From Ahaetulla prasina (Eukaryota > Chordata > Lepidosauria > Squamata > Colubridae): a stretch of DNA of 64,000 bases. The stretch's first letter is position 1, and each line of letters begins with the position of its first letter. Below, one piece after another: positions 1-11,329 of the stretch. Made by a program: the position numbers and the translations under genes. The notes below the pieces were generated by a model. The model was not told where the DNA came from. It was given only the letters and a program-made list of their open reading frames with translations, and made no database searches. The stretch covers positions 74,713,551 through 74,777,550 of the forward strand of contig NC_080546.1 in the NCBI RefSeq assembly GCF_028640845.1, given 5' to 3'.

Positions 1-59
1 TCTCCCAACTTCTGAGAATCATTGAGTGAAAACTCACTAGGCAGGGATGACTAAAGGCC

Positions 60-175
60 AGGATGGCAAACCTATGACATGCGTGCCAGAGGTGGCACAC
101 AGAGCCCTCTCTGCTGGCACTTGCACCCTCACCCCAGGTCAGGTCTCTGTGGCGTTTCTTTTGTGAGTTTGTGAG
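60..175. repeat. Fragment of a GC-rich hAT-like nonautonomous element
   Basis: The stretch reading 'ggcaaacctatgacatgcgtgccagaggtggcac' resembles the left part of the element at 24320-24841 (same 'cctatggcatgcatgcc...ggtggcac...cctctctgc' order). Only about 115 bp remains; it is cut by the CR1-L3 LINE that follows. Classification is by similarity within this window only. Confidence 0.4.
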
Positions 176-177
176 AA

Positions 178-654
178 AAAACAATTGCTACCAACCTGCC
201 TTCCATTGAAGACCTGTATACTGCACGAATCAAGAAGAGGGCCGTGAAAATATTTACAGATCCCTCACATCCTGGACATAATCTGTTTCAACTCCTACCC
301 TCAAAACGATGCTACAGAGCACTGCACACCAGAACAACTAGACACAAGAACAGTTTTTCCCCGAAGGCCATCACTCTGCTAAACAAATAATTCCCTCAAC
401 GCTGTCAAACTATTTACTAAATCTGCACTACTATTAATCTTCTCATCGTTCCCATCACCAATCTCTTTCCACTTATGACTGTATGACTGTAGCTTTGTTG
501 CTGGCAATCCTTATGATTTATATTGATATATTGACCATCATTTGTGTTGTAAATGTTGTACCTTGATGAAGGTATCTTTTCTTTTATGTACACTGAGAGC
601 ATATGCACCAAGACAAATTCCTTGTGTGTTCAATCACACTTGGCCAATAAAAAA
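178..654 (+). mobile_element. CR1-L3-like LINE, 3' end
   Basis: The + strand encodes remnants of the reverse-transcriptase C-terminus ([20 protein letters not shown], then [20 protein letters not shown]) and a 3' UTR ending 'cacttggccaataaaa' just before a pentamer microsatellite. The longer copy at 61240-62035 shows the same reading in frame. In snakes this family is known to seed (AATAG)n tails. 5'-truncated and inactive. Confidence 0.8.
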
Positions 655-724
655 TTCTATTCTATTCTATTCTATTCTATTCTATTCTATTCTATTCTAT
701 TCTATTCTATTCTATTCTATTCTT
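655..724 (+). repeat. (TTCTA)n microsatellite tail of the CR1-L3 LINE
   Basis: About 14 uninterrupted TTCTA pentamers directly follow the LINE 3' end 'ccaataaaaaa'. This is the 3' tail of the element, not an independent satellite. Confidence 0.9.
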
Positions 725-835
725 TCTTTTTTCTGATTTTTTTTAAAGACAAACTTACAAAAACATCTTCCATCCAAATACAGTGTGTCGGTGGGTATGG
801 TTAAAAATCTCTTGTGCAATTTCACCATATACAGA

Positions 836-970
836 GAATAGAATAGAATAGAATAGAATAGAATAGAATAGAATAGAATAGAATAGAATAGAATAGAATA
901 GAATAGAATTTTATTGGCCAAGTGTGATTGGACACACAAGGAATTTGTTTTGGTGCATATGCTCTCAGTG
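836..970 (-). mobile_element. CR1-L3 LINE 3' end with (GAATA)n tail, inverted
   Basis: (GAATA)n at 836-909 is followed by 'ttttattggccaagtgtgat' and 'gcatatgctctcag', the reverse complement of the LINE 3' end at 570-654. This severely truncated minus-strand copy faces the plus-strand copy at 178-724, so their pentamer tails form an inverted pair. Confidence 0.8.
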
Positions 971-971
971 T

Positions 972-1645
972 GAGAGTAAAAAGGAATATTAGGACAGGGA
1001 CTGTAGGCATGCTGGTGTACTTATGCACGCCCCTTACAGACCTCTTAGGAATGGGGTGAGGCCAACAGTAAACAGCCTAAGGTTAAAGTTTTGGGGGTTC
1101 GGAGAAGAAACCACAGAGTCAGGTAGTTCATTCCAGGCACTGACAACTCTATTACTGAAGTCGTATTTTCTGCAGTCTAGTTTGGATCGGTTTACCATGA
1201 GTTTGTATCTATTGTGTGCTCTTGTATTGTTTTGGTTGAAACTGAAGTATGCATTGGCTGGTAGGACATTGTAGCAGATGATTTTATGTAGTATGCTTAG
1301 GTCATACTGAAGACGGCGAAGTTCTAAGTTATCTAAGCCCAAAATTTCAAATCTTGTGGCATAAGGTATTTTGTTGCGAGCAGAGGAGTGGAGGACTCAT
1401 CTTGTGAAATATCTCTGGACTCATTCAATTGTATTAATGACCAATATGCAGTGTGGGTTCCAGACAGATGAGCTGTATTCAAGAATTGGTCTGGCAAAAG
1501 TTTTGTACGCCCTAGTTTGCAGTTCAATATTACCAGAGAAGAAACTATGCAAGATTAGGTTAACAACTCTTAATACTTTTTAGCAATGCGGTTACAGTGA
1601 GTTCTGGCACTTAGATCGTTTGAGATGAGTACTCCAAGGTCTGTT
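972..1645 (-). mobile_element. Non-LTR retrotransposon 3' part (RT C-terminus)
   Basis: The minus-strand reading 1342 to 1034 gives a typical LINE tail region (LDNLELRRLQYDLSILHKII, then AWNELPDSV and VGLTPFLRGL stop). Related copies are at 18725-19147 (+), 42650-43440 (-) and 54176-54420 (+). The 3' end is marked by 'cttacagacctcttaggaat' and, in other copies, an (AAATA)n tail. Frames upstream of 1342 are broken. CR1/Rex-group assignment is tentative. Confidence 0.65.
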
Positions 1646-2021
1646 CAACATATGTTCATATCTATATGAACATATAAAGATACGTTCAACATATCTAGAG
1701 GGCATTGGGCTAACACAGACATGCATAGGCAATATGATAATACATGAAAATCAAGAAAGAAGATTATAAATAGAAATAATTCAAGATAAGGCCTTTCATT
1801 AAGCAAACAATTTAACACAGTATTGAAAACTAACTTTAATATAGGCAAAGATCTAAACATTACCTTTATACAACATGATGAAAAAGAATTTCTACTATCC
1901 TTAATAAATTGAATTTTCAATGCATAAAGGCCAAAAGTTGCTCATCCCTGTGTTATGTAGAGTTATGGAAATGTAATTCAAGATAAATGTACATATACTC
2001 CTTCCCACATGAGAGGATTAA

Positions 2022-2505
2022 TGTTTAAAACTCGATGCCAAAGCTCAAAGATTCTTGACTGGTCTATAAACTATTTATTTATTTATTTAATTAATTTTTA
2101 TACCGCCCTTCTCCCGAAGGACTCAGGGCGGTTAACAGCCAAAATAAAACAACAATGAATAAATACAAGGTAAAACAGTAATTAAAAAACTTATTAAATA
2201 TGACCCAAATTAAAATATATTTAAAACAATAAAACCCACTAAATAAAATTAAAACCGAATAAAATGTTTAAAACTCGATGCCAAAGCTCAAAGATTCTTG
2301 ACTGGTCTATAAACTATTTATTTATTTATTTAATTAATTTTTATACCGCCCTTCTCCCGAAGGACTCAGGGCGGTTAACAGCCAAAATAAAACAACAATG
2401 AATAAATACAAGGTAAAACAGTAATTAAAAAACTTATTAAATATGACCCAAATTAAAATATATTTAAAACAATAAAACCCACTAAATAAAATTAAAACCG
2501 AATAA
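2022..2505. repeat. Perfect 243-bp tandem duplication
   Basis: The sequence from 'atgtttaaaactcgatgcca' at 2022 recurs 243 bases later with no difference that I could see over the full unit. The unit spans about 45 bp of flank plus the L2 3' UTR ('taccgcccttctcccgaagg'). The junction lies in an A-rich 'aaaatg' microhomology. Confidence 0.85.
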
Positions 2506-2800
2506 AAATGCCTAAAATTCTATGCCAGTCCTGGCATAAATATATAAAATAAAAAGATAAATAAATATGTCTTCAGTTCGCAGCGGAAGGTCTGAAGATC
2601 AGGAAGTTGACGAAGTCCTGGGGAAAGTTCGTTCCAGAGGGTGGGAGCCCCCACAGAGAAGGCCCTCCTCCTGGGGGCTGCCAGTAGACATTGCTTGGCT
2701 GACGGTACCCTGTGAGAGCGCATGGGTCGATGGGAGGCAAACGGTGGCAGTAGGCGGTCCCGTAAATAATCCGGTCGTAAACCCGGTCATAAACTATGGC
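2065..2800 (-). mobile_element. L2-like LINE 3' end
   Basis: The minus strand encodes a LINE-2 C-terminus (RRRAFSVGAPTLWNELSPGL at 2723-2520). It is followed by an A-rich 3' UTR and the diagnostic 3' terminus 'accgccctgagtccttcggg...ggcggtataaa' with an (ATTTA)n-side tail. The internal 243-bp tandem duplication repeats its 3' UTR. Other copies are at 8055, 15568 and 17330. Confidence 0.75.
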
Positions 2801-3544
2801 TTTTAATTCAAGGGTTATATAGCGATAATATCACAAATATCCATGAAGCTTTTCATTAACATACAGGGCAATAGTTTTGTCTCACACGCTGGCCATGTGA
2901 ATATTATTAGTAAACCAAAAGGAATTTCATCTTATCTATCCAATGTGTCTTTAGCTACAATTTAATCCACTTCTTTGGGCAAAAGTCCATTGCTTAAAGC
3001 CATATATTTTCAAACTTGGCAATTTTAAGATGTTTCGACTTCAACTCTCAGAATTCCCATTCTGAATGTTGAACTCCATACTTCTTAAACTTGTCAAATT
3101 TGAAAAGTATCGGCTTAAAGAGTCTTGGCCATGAAAATAGATTTTTAGTTAGATTTTTGTCCACGCTAACCTGAAAAATTACTGTTATGAACTTTGCCTT
3201 CATTCTTGATTACAAAATTATATTGTGCATGTCATTTGACTTGCTCATAATACTGTACATCCCTTTCCAACATTATTGCTATCTCTCCTATTCTGTGTTT
3301 CCTAAATTCACCAGAATACTGTGTAATGAGGATAAAGAAAGAACGTTCAGCCTTGCTTCTCGTTTACTCATGGTATCCCTTCTTAGACACCCTCTTTCCT
3401 GAGTTCAAATTATTTTACACACTCTTAAAATCATCTTGTTGAAGGTGAACATTCACTCTTTCAGAGCTAAAAAATTATACAGTCTAAGGCAAATGATTAA
3501 TCTTTCAACAATTCTCCCAGATTGCTCCAAAAATGAAAGTGGGA
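2801..3544. other. Intergenic stretch with nothing recognised
   Basis: AT-rich sequence without a long ORF, recognisable repeat or RNA gene. The longest open frame (3187-3402, 71 codons) has no family resemblance. Confidence 0.6.
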
Positions 3545-4126
3545 AGGTAACAAATGAAATTCAATGTAGAGTAAAGTCAAGTCTTACACTTAGATAAGAA
3601 AAACCAAAAGCACACATCTAAGCTGGGGAAAACCACGCTTAATAGCAGTGACTGTGAGAGGGATCTTGGAGTCTTAGTGGACAATCAGCTAAATATGAGC
3701 CAGCAGTGTGCAGTGGCAGCTAAAAAAGCCAACACAATCCTAAATTGCATTAACAGAGGGATACAATCAAGATCAAGTGAGGTACTAATACCACTCTTTA
3801 AAGCCCTAGTAAGACCACACCTAGAGTACTGCATCCAGTTTTGGTCACCACACTATAAAAAAGATGTTGAGACTCTAGAAAAAGTGCAGAGGAGAACAAC
3901 CAGAATGATTAGGGGACTGGACAATAAAACATATGAAGAACAGTACATGAACTGGGCATGGCTAGTCTAGTGAAGAGAAGGACCAGGAGAGACATGATAG
4001 CCATCTTCCAATACTTAACCGGCTGCCACAGAGAGGAGGGGGTCAAGCTCTTTTCCAAAGCACCTGAAGACCAGACAAGGAATAATGGATGGAAACTGAT
4101 CAAGGAGAGATTCAACCTAGAAATGG
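3545..4126 (+). mobile_element. CR1 LINE, ORF2 C-terminus and 3' region
   Basis: The + strand reads as a classic CR1 reverse-transcriptase tail: ERDLGVLVDNQLNMSQQC, then ANTILNCINRGI, then VRPHLEYCIQFWSPHYKKD and VETLEKVQRRTTRMIRGL (3655-3925). The conserved 'ctagtctagtgaagagaagg' segment follows. Frames are broken after 3970. The same family is at 52635-53100 (+) and in reverse at 18663-19430. Confidence 0.85.
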
Positions 4127-4593
4127 GATTGCATCATGGCCTGGAACTGGCTGACCATCTCAGCCCGCTGAGCTTCCAGGCGCTGGTACCTGGCCTTGCA
4201 CTCCCGCAGGTCTTCCCCTCTGCTTGGAAAGCCTATGCTCCTAGTCCTCAGTGAGGTGCTTCTGCTGAGCCTCCTTCTCGGTCATATCCAATTTGAACTG
4301 AGCTGTTTTGCCCACTCTTTCTCACGGTGGCTGCTTAGCTCCAACAACTGTTTTCTGTTGGGGCACTAAGGAGCCTGGGCGGGCAGGTGAGGAGGGGCAG
4401 GGAGGGGAGGGGCAACTAGAGGTCAGTGAGGTGCCCCTCAACATGAGTGATATTGATTGACCATGCCCAACCAGTCACATGACCACCTAGCCACGCCCAC
4501 CCAGTTGGTAATTAGGCAGATTATATTAGTGGTCCATGAGATTTAAAATTATGAATTTAGTAATCCCTGAGGTCCAAAAGGTTGGTGACCCCT
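4127..4593 (-). mobile_element. Fragment of hAT element carrying a coiled-coil segment
   Basis: This is the reverse complement of part of the elements at 32314-33074 and 59486-60240: 'gcctggaactggctgaccatctc' antisense, then the 'gaggggcgag' block and the terminus 'ggttggtgacccctg'. The other end is missing because it abuts CR1. Confidence 0.65.
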
Positions 4594-4795
4594 GGTTTAT
4601 ACCACTCTCTTTAAATCCAGATGTCCAACACTCCCAAACAGATTCGGGCTATGAAAGCCTATAGTAATATATTGAATAAAGCTTTAATTGCAAAAGGGAC
4701 TACACTCTTGGGTTTGTACTTAGCAGCAATTGTCAAGAATCTTGAAACAAAAAAACTGATTGGAGACAGTAAAGATTGAACTTAGGCTTTCTATC

Positions 4796-5047
4796 AGGGT
4801 GAAATCCAGCAGGTTCTGACAGGTTCTGGAGAACCGGTAGCGGAAATTTTGAGTAGTTCAGAGAACCGGCAAATACCGCCTCTGACTGGCCCCAGAGTGG
4901 GGTGGGAATAGAAATTTTGCAATATCCTTCCCCTGGAGTGAGGTGGGAATGGAGATTTTGCAGTATCCTTCCTCTGCCATACCCACCAAGCCACATCACG
5001 CCCACCAAGCCACACCTACAGAACCGGTAGTAAAAAAATTTGGATTT
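4796..5047 (-). mobile_element. hAT-type MITE ('ccggttct' family)
   Basis: Ends CAGGGTGAAATCC and GGATTTTACCA are inverted repeats. The flank 'ctttctat' occurs on both sides (8-bp target-site duplication). The internal 'ggaaggatattgcaaaat' duplicated motif and 'ctaccggttct' segments are shared with the MITEs at 28389, 54825 and 55768. Noncoding. Confidence 0.75.
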
Positions 5048-5716
5048 TACCACTTTCTATATCTGACTTGTGCTGCAATTTGTTCCTAAAATACCTTTCC
5101 TAGGAGCTGGTAGGAGATCTTCAAAGAAGCTAGGAGCTGTGAGCTCGACTGGGAACCTGAACAATAAAAATTCCATAAATAAAGCAAAGTGAACTGAGGC
5201 AAAATAAAAACAAAATTGAACGTCTTACAAAGTTGTGCAAAACTGAGCTCAACTCGAAGAATATTTGTTACTCTTATTCACATGCATGAATAATAAAACA
5301 TTTCTAGAAGAAAAAAATCCAGTATCAGTACAGGACTGGATACAGCTTATTTTTCTATTGGGGTTTTTAAAGAAAAGCATGTGTGGAAACCATCCAGACT
5401 TTTTTCAAGAAAATGGGCAGAACCCTTCTTAGGCTATCAGCATCAGATTGGTTAAGTAGATTCAGCTTGTTCTATAGGCTATGTTGCTCAGTCCATTTCT
5501 CTCCTGTCTGGTCACCATTCTCTTTCTTGAAGTAGTTACCAGTAAGGCTTGCTTAAAACACAGCAAAATAGAAGGTGAACACAAATTTAAATTACTGCTT
5601 CTCCTCCGTTTAATTGATTATATGCCATTAAATTGAGATTGACTATTAGTGAACCACATAGATAGATTTTCCCCAGGAAGAATTGTTGCCAACATGGTTG
5701 TCTAGATCTTCCAAAG
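5048..5716. other. Intergenic stretch with nothing recognised
   Basis: No long ORF, no repeat shared with the rest of the window, no RNA gene seen. Confidence 0.5.
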
Positions 5717-6306
5717 TGTTGTGACCAAGGCCCAAGTAGTGATTACCAAACACAATTCAGTCCTGAACAAACTTATTTTATTAAAACAGCTGAGAATTAA
5801 TTCATTCTCAGCTGAGTCCAAAACAAATCTTTTATAAACAGTCCTTTGGCCTTATCACCAACCTTTGTTGTCTTTGGAAACCTGGCAAAAATCCCACAAA
5901 GTTCAAGAGACGCTGACAAGAAGCAATGGAATCAATGTTGCTTTTCCACAAAGAACCCAATGGCTCATTGCTGCTCTTTTAAGCCTTATGGGAGTGGCCA
6001 ATCATCTTCTGGCCATACTCCCAAGTCATCCTTTTTGCTTCAGCTACTCTTGCCTTCTGGCAGCTCTTCTCATGCGTGTACTAGGAACAGGCTCCTCCTG
6101 TTCCTTTGCCTCTCTGCTGTCTGCCTCTGGAGGTCTGGAGTTCATGCATTGCTCCCAGATGGCCCTGGCCCCATCTCTGCCTCCGATGCAGAGCCCTCGT
6201 CCAAGCCTTCCCCTGACTCCAGGACTGGCCCATTGTCCTCCCCAGCCTCCTCACTGTCCGACTCTGCGGCCAGGTCTGCAGGCTGCTGGCGGACCACAAC
6301 ACAACA
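5717..6306 (-). mobile_element. Solo LTR, reverse orientation
   Basis: About 590 bp bounded by TGTTGTGACC and ..CCACAACACAACA. It is closely related in order and sequence to the solo LTR at 45310-45900. On the minus strand it has a TATA-like 'gtttataaaag' (5832 region) and an AATAAA-like signal near 5770, the normal order for an LTR promoter and polyadenylation site. Two overlapping ORFs of 150-168 codons here are chance frames in GC-rich LTR sequence. Confidence 0.65.
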
Positions 6307-6325
6307 TGTGTCCATCATCCTAGTA

Positions 6326-7093
6326 CAGGGGTGTCAAACTCAAGGCCCATAGGCCAAATCCAGCTGCACAGTGCTTAGATCTGACCTGTGGGGCCACCCT
6401 GGAAACAGTAAAGGACCGGCCCATGATGCCTCTGTCAGCAAAAACTGAGCTTGGGAGGTCTGCAGGCGGCCCTCCTGAGCTCCGTTTTCACTGGCAGAGC
6501 AATCGGGCCACCACAGGCAACCCCCCCCCCGACATGAGTGATGTTGAGTTGGCCACCCCCACCCACCCCCCTAAAGTCAAACACAACTCTGATGTGGCCT
6601 TCAATGAATAGAATAGAATAGAATTTTATTGGCCAAGTGTGATTGGACACACAAGGAATTTGTCTTGGTGCATATGCTCTCAGTGTACATAAAAGAAAAG
6701 ATACGTTCATCAAGGTACAACATTTACAACACAATTGACGGTCAGTATATCAATATAAATCACAAGGATTGCCAGCAACAAAGTTTGAGTCAAACAGTCA
6801 TAAGTGGAAAGAGATTGGTGATGGGAACTATGAGAAGATTAATAGTAGTGCAGATTTAGTAAATAGTTTGACAGTGTTGAGGGAATTATTTGTTTAGCAG
6901 AGTGATGGCCTTCGGGAAAAAACTGTTCTTGTGTCTAGTTGTTCTGGTGTGCAGTGCTCTATAGCGTCGTTTTGAGGGTAGGAGTTGAAACAGTTTATGT
7001 CCAGGATGCGAGGGATCTGCAAATATTTTCACGGCCCACTTCTTGATTCGTGCAGTATACAGGTCCTCAATGAAACCGAGTTTGACACCCCTG
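6326..7093. mobile_element. hAT element with CAGGGGTGTCAAACTC ends
   Basis: Terminal inverted repeats CAGGGGTGTCAAACTC and GAGTTTGACACCCCTG are flanked by tcctagta and ccctagta (7 of 8 match), typical of hAT. The interior is nonautonomous and is interrupted by a minus-strand CR1-L3 insertion at about 6605-7075. Confidence 0.85.
6605..7075 (-). mobile_element. CR1-L3 LINE 3' end nested in the hAT element
   Basis: It starts with a short (GAATA)3-4 tail, then 'ttttattggccaagtgtgat', the 3' UTR and the RT C-terminal region in reverse ('ttttgagggtaggagttgaa'). Because it sits inside the hAT at 6326-7093, it is younger than that element. Confidence 0.8.
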
Positions 7094-8054
7094 CCCTAGT
7101 AATTAAGTCCATCAGTGTGTTTTCCATCTGTGTTAAAGAAAACTAAAGTTTTATTTTATAAATAAAATAAAATGTAACTTTCTCCTTTAAAATGGACTAA
7201 GCCATTATTAGAACAAAAATTTTCCTTGACTGAGATGTTGTATGTGATGAACGTTGACGAAGAAATGAAAAACAAAGTTTACCAAAGCAATATTTTGATT
7301 TTGTTTTGACTTGTATAACAGTAAGCAAGGCCCATTTTCCAGAGGGTCTCAAAATTACTATCAAGGAATTGGTAATGTGGCAATGACAAACAAATCCAAT
7401 ACTTTATACATGCATGTCATTGGCCGCTAAGACTGATTGTACTTATATCAACATTCTTTCTGGCTTGTAATCCAATGCCTAAAATCACTTAGCTTCTTCA
7501 TTGCACCTGTGCTTAGTTTTTGGCTATTGAAACTAAAAATAAAACGATTAGCAAATTCAAGGGAAATGGTTTATTTCCCATACATTTTATAAAAAGACTT
7601 GCATCTACTATACTTGGAATGTCTCCATTTTTCACAGATAAGCTGGCCAGCAGGGGGCTCTGTTGCACTTGTAATACACATGTATAGCCATCAATGCTTT
7701 TTTCTCTTTCAAGATAAACATTGTGCAGAGTCCAGAAAAGAAGCAAGAAAGAAGTTAAAGGTGCACAATAAAGAGTTAAAATAACTTTAATCCAACAGCA
7801 TTCCACTTTTCTGTCCTAACAATCAGTGCTTCCACTATGTCCGTACAGCATCCATAATTTTGTTGCTTTAACTTCTCATCTTTCTGAAGTTCTCCCCTCT
7901 TCCTATCACTTGATTTTTCTCTTTTTCTCAGTTCATCCACTCTTCCTCATATATGTATTTTATCATTTGAACCTCATTCGTTTTCTTAATTAGCAAATCA
8001 ACTCGGTACTTCTTTGCTACTAGTCACTGAATCCACTTTCTTCTGTTCATTCAC
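7094..8054. other. Intergenic stretch with nothing recognised
   Basis: AT-rich and without shared repeats. The ORFs at 7513-7806 (-) and 7599-7784 (+) overlap each other and show no family motif. Confidence 0.5.
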
Positions 8055-8771
8055 TCTTATTTATTTATTTATTTATTTGATCAGATTTGTATACCGCCGT
8101 ATCTCCCAAAGGACTTAGGGCGGTTTACAGGCATTTAAAAACACATAAATACAATCTAAAAACAATTAAAAACTTATTCTAAAAGCCCAATAATTAAAAA
8201 TATAAAAGTAAAACCAATTTAAAACCCATAATTTAAAATCTAACTCAGTCCTGCGCAGTTAAATAAGTATGTTTTAAGCTCGCGGCGGAAGGTCCGAAGG
8301 TCCGGAAGCTGACGAAGTCCTGGAGGTAGTTCGTTCCAGAGGGTGGGAGCCCCCACAGAAGGCCCTTCCTGGGCGTCGCCAGGCAACATTGCCTCGCTGA
8401 CGGCACCCTGAGAGTCCCTCTCTGTGAGAGCGCACGGGTCGGTGAGAGGTATTCGGTAGCAGTAGGCGGTCCCGTGATAACCCGGCCCTATGCCATGGGC
8501 GCTTTAAAGGTGGTCACCAAAACCTTGAAGCGCACCGGAAGGCCACAGGTAGCCAGTGCAGTCTGCGCAGGATGGGTGTTATCACGGGAGCCACGAGGGC
8601 TCCCTCTATCACCAGCGCAGCTGCATTCTGGACTAACTGTAGCCTCCGGATGCCCTTCAAGGGAGCCCCATGTAGAGAGCATTGCAGTAATCCAGGCGAG
8701 GCGTCACGAGTGCGTGAGTGACCGTGCATAGGGCATCCCGGTCCAGAAAGGCGCAACTGGCGCACCAGGCG
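8055..8771 (-). mobile_element. L2-like LINE 3' end
   Basis: The minus strand carries the RT C-terminus (LDRDALCTVTHALVTPRL, DYCNALYMGLPLKGIRRLQL, VQNAAA) at 8771-8514, then the 3' UTR ending 'cgccctaagtcctttggg'. It stops abruptly at 8771, where the duplicated segment starts. The missing upstream RT is probably the fragment at 10713-11205. Confidence 0.75.
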
Positions 8772-10712
8772 AACCTGGCTGAGGAACTCTGGGAGTTGAA
8801 GTCCACAAGTCTCAAAGGGACCAAGGTTGGAGACCCCTGGCTTAGTTGGCCTCCTGCACCATGGCAGGTGGCGCTTTTGCCCTCTCCGGGCTTCGAAAGC
8901 TTTCTTTGAGCCTCCGGGAGGGCGAAAACGGCCCTCTGGAAGCCGGAAACGGGGATGCTTCCCAAACTTCCGGTAGGCCTGTTTTTCGTCCTCCCCGAGC
9001 CTCCATGTGCACCCTGCATTTACCTGCATCCAAAACAGGCCACGTGGGGACTCCTGGGAGAGGTGGGGTGGGGTGGGGTGAGCAGGGCCAGCGAGGAGTG
9101 GGATTTGGGGTTCTGTGAACTGCACAGAATCTTAGTTAGATGTTCTCCTGAACCCCTGCGAACCCCCAGCAGCCCACCCCTGGTTCCTAGTGGTTTTATT
9201 ATTATTATTATTATCCACATTTCCTATCCAAGAAATTTTGTATTATTCATTTATGTGGACTGTCCTTGTTTTGCCTCCACTGCATCAATAATCGCCCACA
9301 ACCTCTTCAATTTGTTCTAGTCTATCTTCCCGTAATTACAATGCATTCTACAAATATTTGAGCTGATTATTTACTTTCCCCTTGCACACTGGCACGTCTG
9401 CTCTTCGTTAACCAATGGAGTTCAGGGTTCTTCTGCTCAAGGTAAAATATACACTGCAATCTGTTTGAAATAAAGGACTTTTTTAAAATAACCTTTTATA
9501 AATATACCAAAGTCCCTCCAATAACCGTCCAACTGCAATGTGATCCAAATTCACCAGGAAATAAATCGCATTGGTCTCAACTTAATTTCAAAGTATAAAA
9601 TTATAGGAACTGCCTGTAGATTATAGGAACTGTCTGTAGATTACCCATCTTATGCAAATGTGGTTCTCCTGCCACACACACACACACCATCATCTCTGTG
9701 CTTCAGGCATTGTCATTTCTTCTGCCTCTGCACCCTCCTATTTTCAATATAGCTGAACTAGATCTTTTTATTCATAATGTCAAGTCTGGCCTATAAAATA
9801 GCAACAACTGAACAAATAAAATGAAGCAAAACCAATAAAACAAAATGGTGGGAGAACAGCTTAAATAATACACTATTGAATCAAAGATGCTTTTAAAATT
9901 GAGAAAAATCTTCATCAGAAATACAGTAGATGGATTTACATATCATATGTGGCTTATATGTTGTGATGCACAGAGTCAGCCAGAGTAATTAGTAAATTGT
10001 GACCTATTTCACAGTACACTATGAAAAGCTAGCAATTAGAATGGAGTGGAGTGGAATGGAATGGAGTGGAATGGAGTGGAGTGGAGTGGAGTGGAGTAGA
10101 GTAGAATAGAATAGAATAGAATAGAATAGAATAGAATAGAATAGAATAGAATAGAATAGAATAGAATAGAATAGAATAGAATAGAATAGAATAGAATTCT
10201 TTATTGGCCAAGTGTGATTGGACACACAAGGAATTTGTCTTTGGTGCATATGCTTTCAGTGTACATAAAAGGACAAGATACATTCATCAAGAATCACAAG
10301 GCACAACACTTAATCATAGTCCTAGGGTACAAATAAGCAATCAGGAAACAATTAATATCAATATAAACTGTAAGGATACAAGCAACAAAGTTATAGTCAT
10401 ACAGTCATAAGTGGGAAGAGATTGGTGATGGGAACGATGAGATTAATAGTGCAGATTTAGTAAATAGTTTGACAGTGTTGAGGGAATTATTTGTTTAGCA
10501 GAGTGATGGCCTTCGGGAAAAACTGTTCTTGTGTCTTGTTGTCTTGGTGTGCAGTGCTCTATAGCGTTGTTGAAGTGTAAAGCATGGTATTGAAAGACTA
10601 CAAGAATTTGTAGGGGGTGGAATAGGAAGTTAAAGAAGTATTAGGTGTTCACTAATTATTTATAAAAATAATAAAGGCAGGAGGAACATAAGATTTTTTT
10701 AAAAAAAATTGA
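8772..10712. repeat. Segmental duplication, copy 1 (partner 11484-13396)
   Basis: About 1.94 kb, collinear and nearly identical with 11484-13396. It starts in the loop of a foldback MITE and ends at 'aaaaaaattgatt'. Differences include a (CA)n run here against a C-run in copy 2, different pentamer lengths, and a gap of about 20 bp near 8935. It contains the right part of a GC-rich hAT (8772-9178), apparently unique sequence and a CR1-L3 end. The frames of 120-203 codons within it are not genes. Confidence 0.85.
10041..10560 (-). mobile_element. CR1-L3 LINE 3' end with long pentamer tail
   Basis: The tail at 10041-10198 grades from GGAGT/GGAAT variants to pure (GAATA)n, followed by 'ttattggccaagtgtgattg' and the reversed 3' UTR and RT tail. 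Part of the duplicated segment, so paired with 12761-13245. Confidence 0.85.
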
Positions 10713-11205
10713 TTGGGGTGGTCCGGCATGGAAAAGTACAGCTGGGTGTCATCCGCATACAGCTGGTACCTCACGCCGAAACCACTGATGATCTCACCCA
10801 GCGGCTTCATGTAGATGTTGAACAGAAGGGGCGAGAGAATCGACCCCTGCGGCACCCCACAAGTGAGGCGCCTCGGGGCCGACCTCTGCCCCCCTGTCAA
10901 CACCGACTGCAACCGGTCGGAGAGATAGGAGGAGAACCACCGATAAACGGTGCCTCCCACTCCCAATCCCTCCAACCGGCGCAGCAGGATACCATGGTCG
11001 ATGGTATCGAAAGCCGCTGAGAGGTCTAATAGGACCAGGGCAGAGGAACAACCCCTATCCCTGGCCCTCCAGAGATCATCCACCAACGCGACCAAAGCCG
11101 TCTCCGTGCTGTAACCGGGCCGAAAACCGGACTGGAACGGGTCTAGATAGACGGTTTCATCCAGGTGTAAGGGAAACTGATATGCCACCATACTCTCTAC
11201 AACCT
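10713..11205 (-). mobile_element. L2/CR1-clade reverse transcriptase fragment
   Basis: The minus-strand frame 11191-10713 is an uninterrupted RT core: FQSGFRPGYSTETALVALVD, LLDLSAAFDTIDHGIL, then LTCGVPQGSILSPLLFNIYM and the catalytic YADDTQLYF. The order matches RT blocks 2 to 5. It breaks off soon after YADD, where the duplicated segment begins. The sequence after this point in the element is probably 8771-8055, with roughly 0.4 kb missing. Confidence 0.85.
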
Positions 11206-11329
11206 TAATCTTAACCTCTTAATCTTGTGTCTTCTTACTTTGCCACAGATGTTAAGTATCACACCGTCTCTGCATTCATTTGGAAATGATCCATTTTGGC
11301 AATTATTTTCATCTCTGTTTTTGGCTCCC

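Noticed and set aside
655..910. Pentamer arrays as CRISPR or a standalone satellite
   Set aside because: Unit is 5 bp without spacers, and each array is joined to a CR1-L3 LINE 3' end; this is eukaryotic DNA.
5846..6352. 168- and 152-codon overlapping ORFs as coding genes
   Set aside because: They lie in a solo LTR; the related LTR at 45310-45900 does not preserve the frames.
8514..9125. 203-codon minus-strand ORF and its relatives at 11472-11944 as genes
   Set aside because: They combine the L2 RT tail with GC-rich hAT sequence, have overlapping frames on both strands and are repeated in the duplication.
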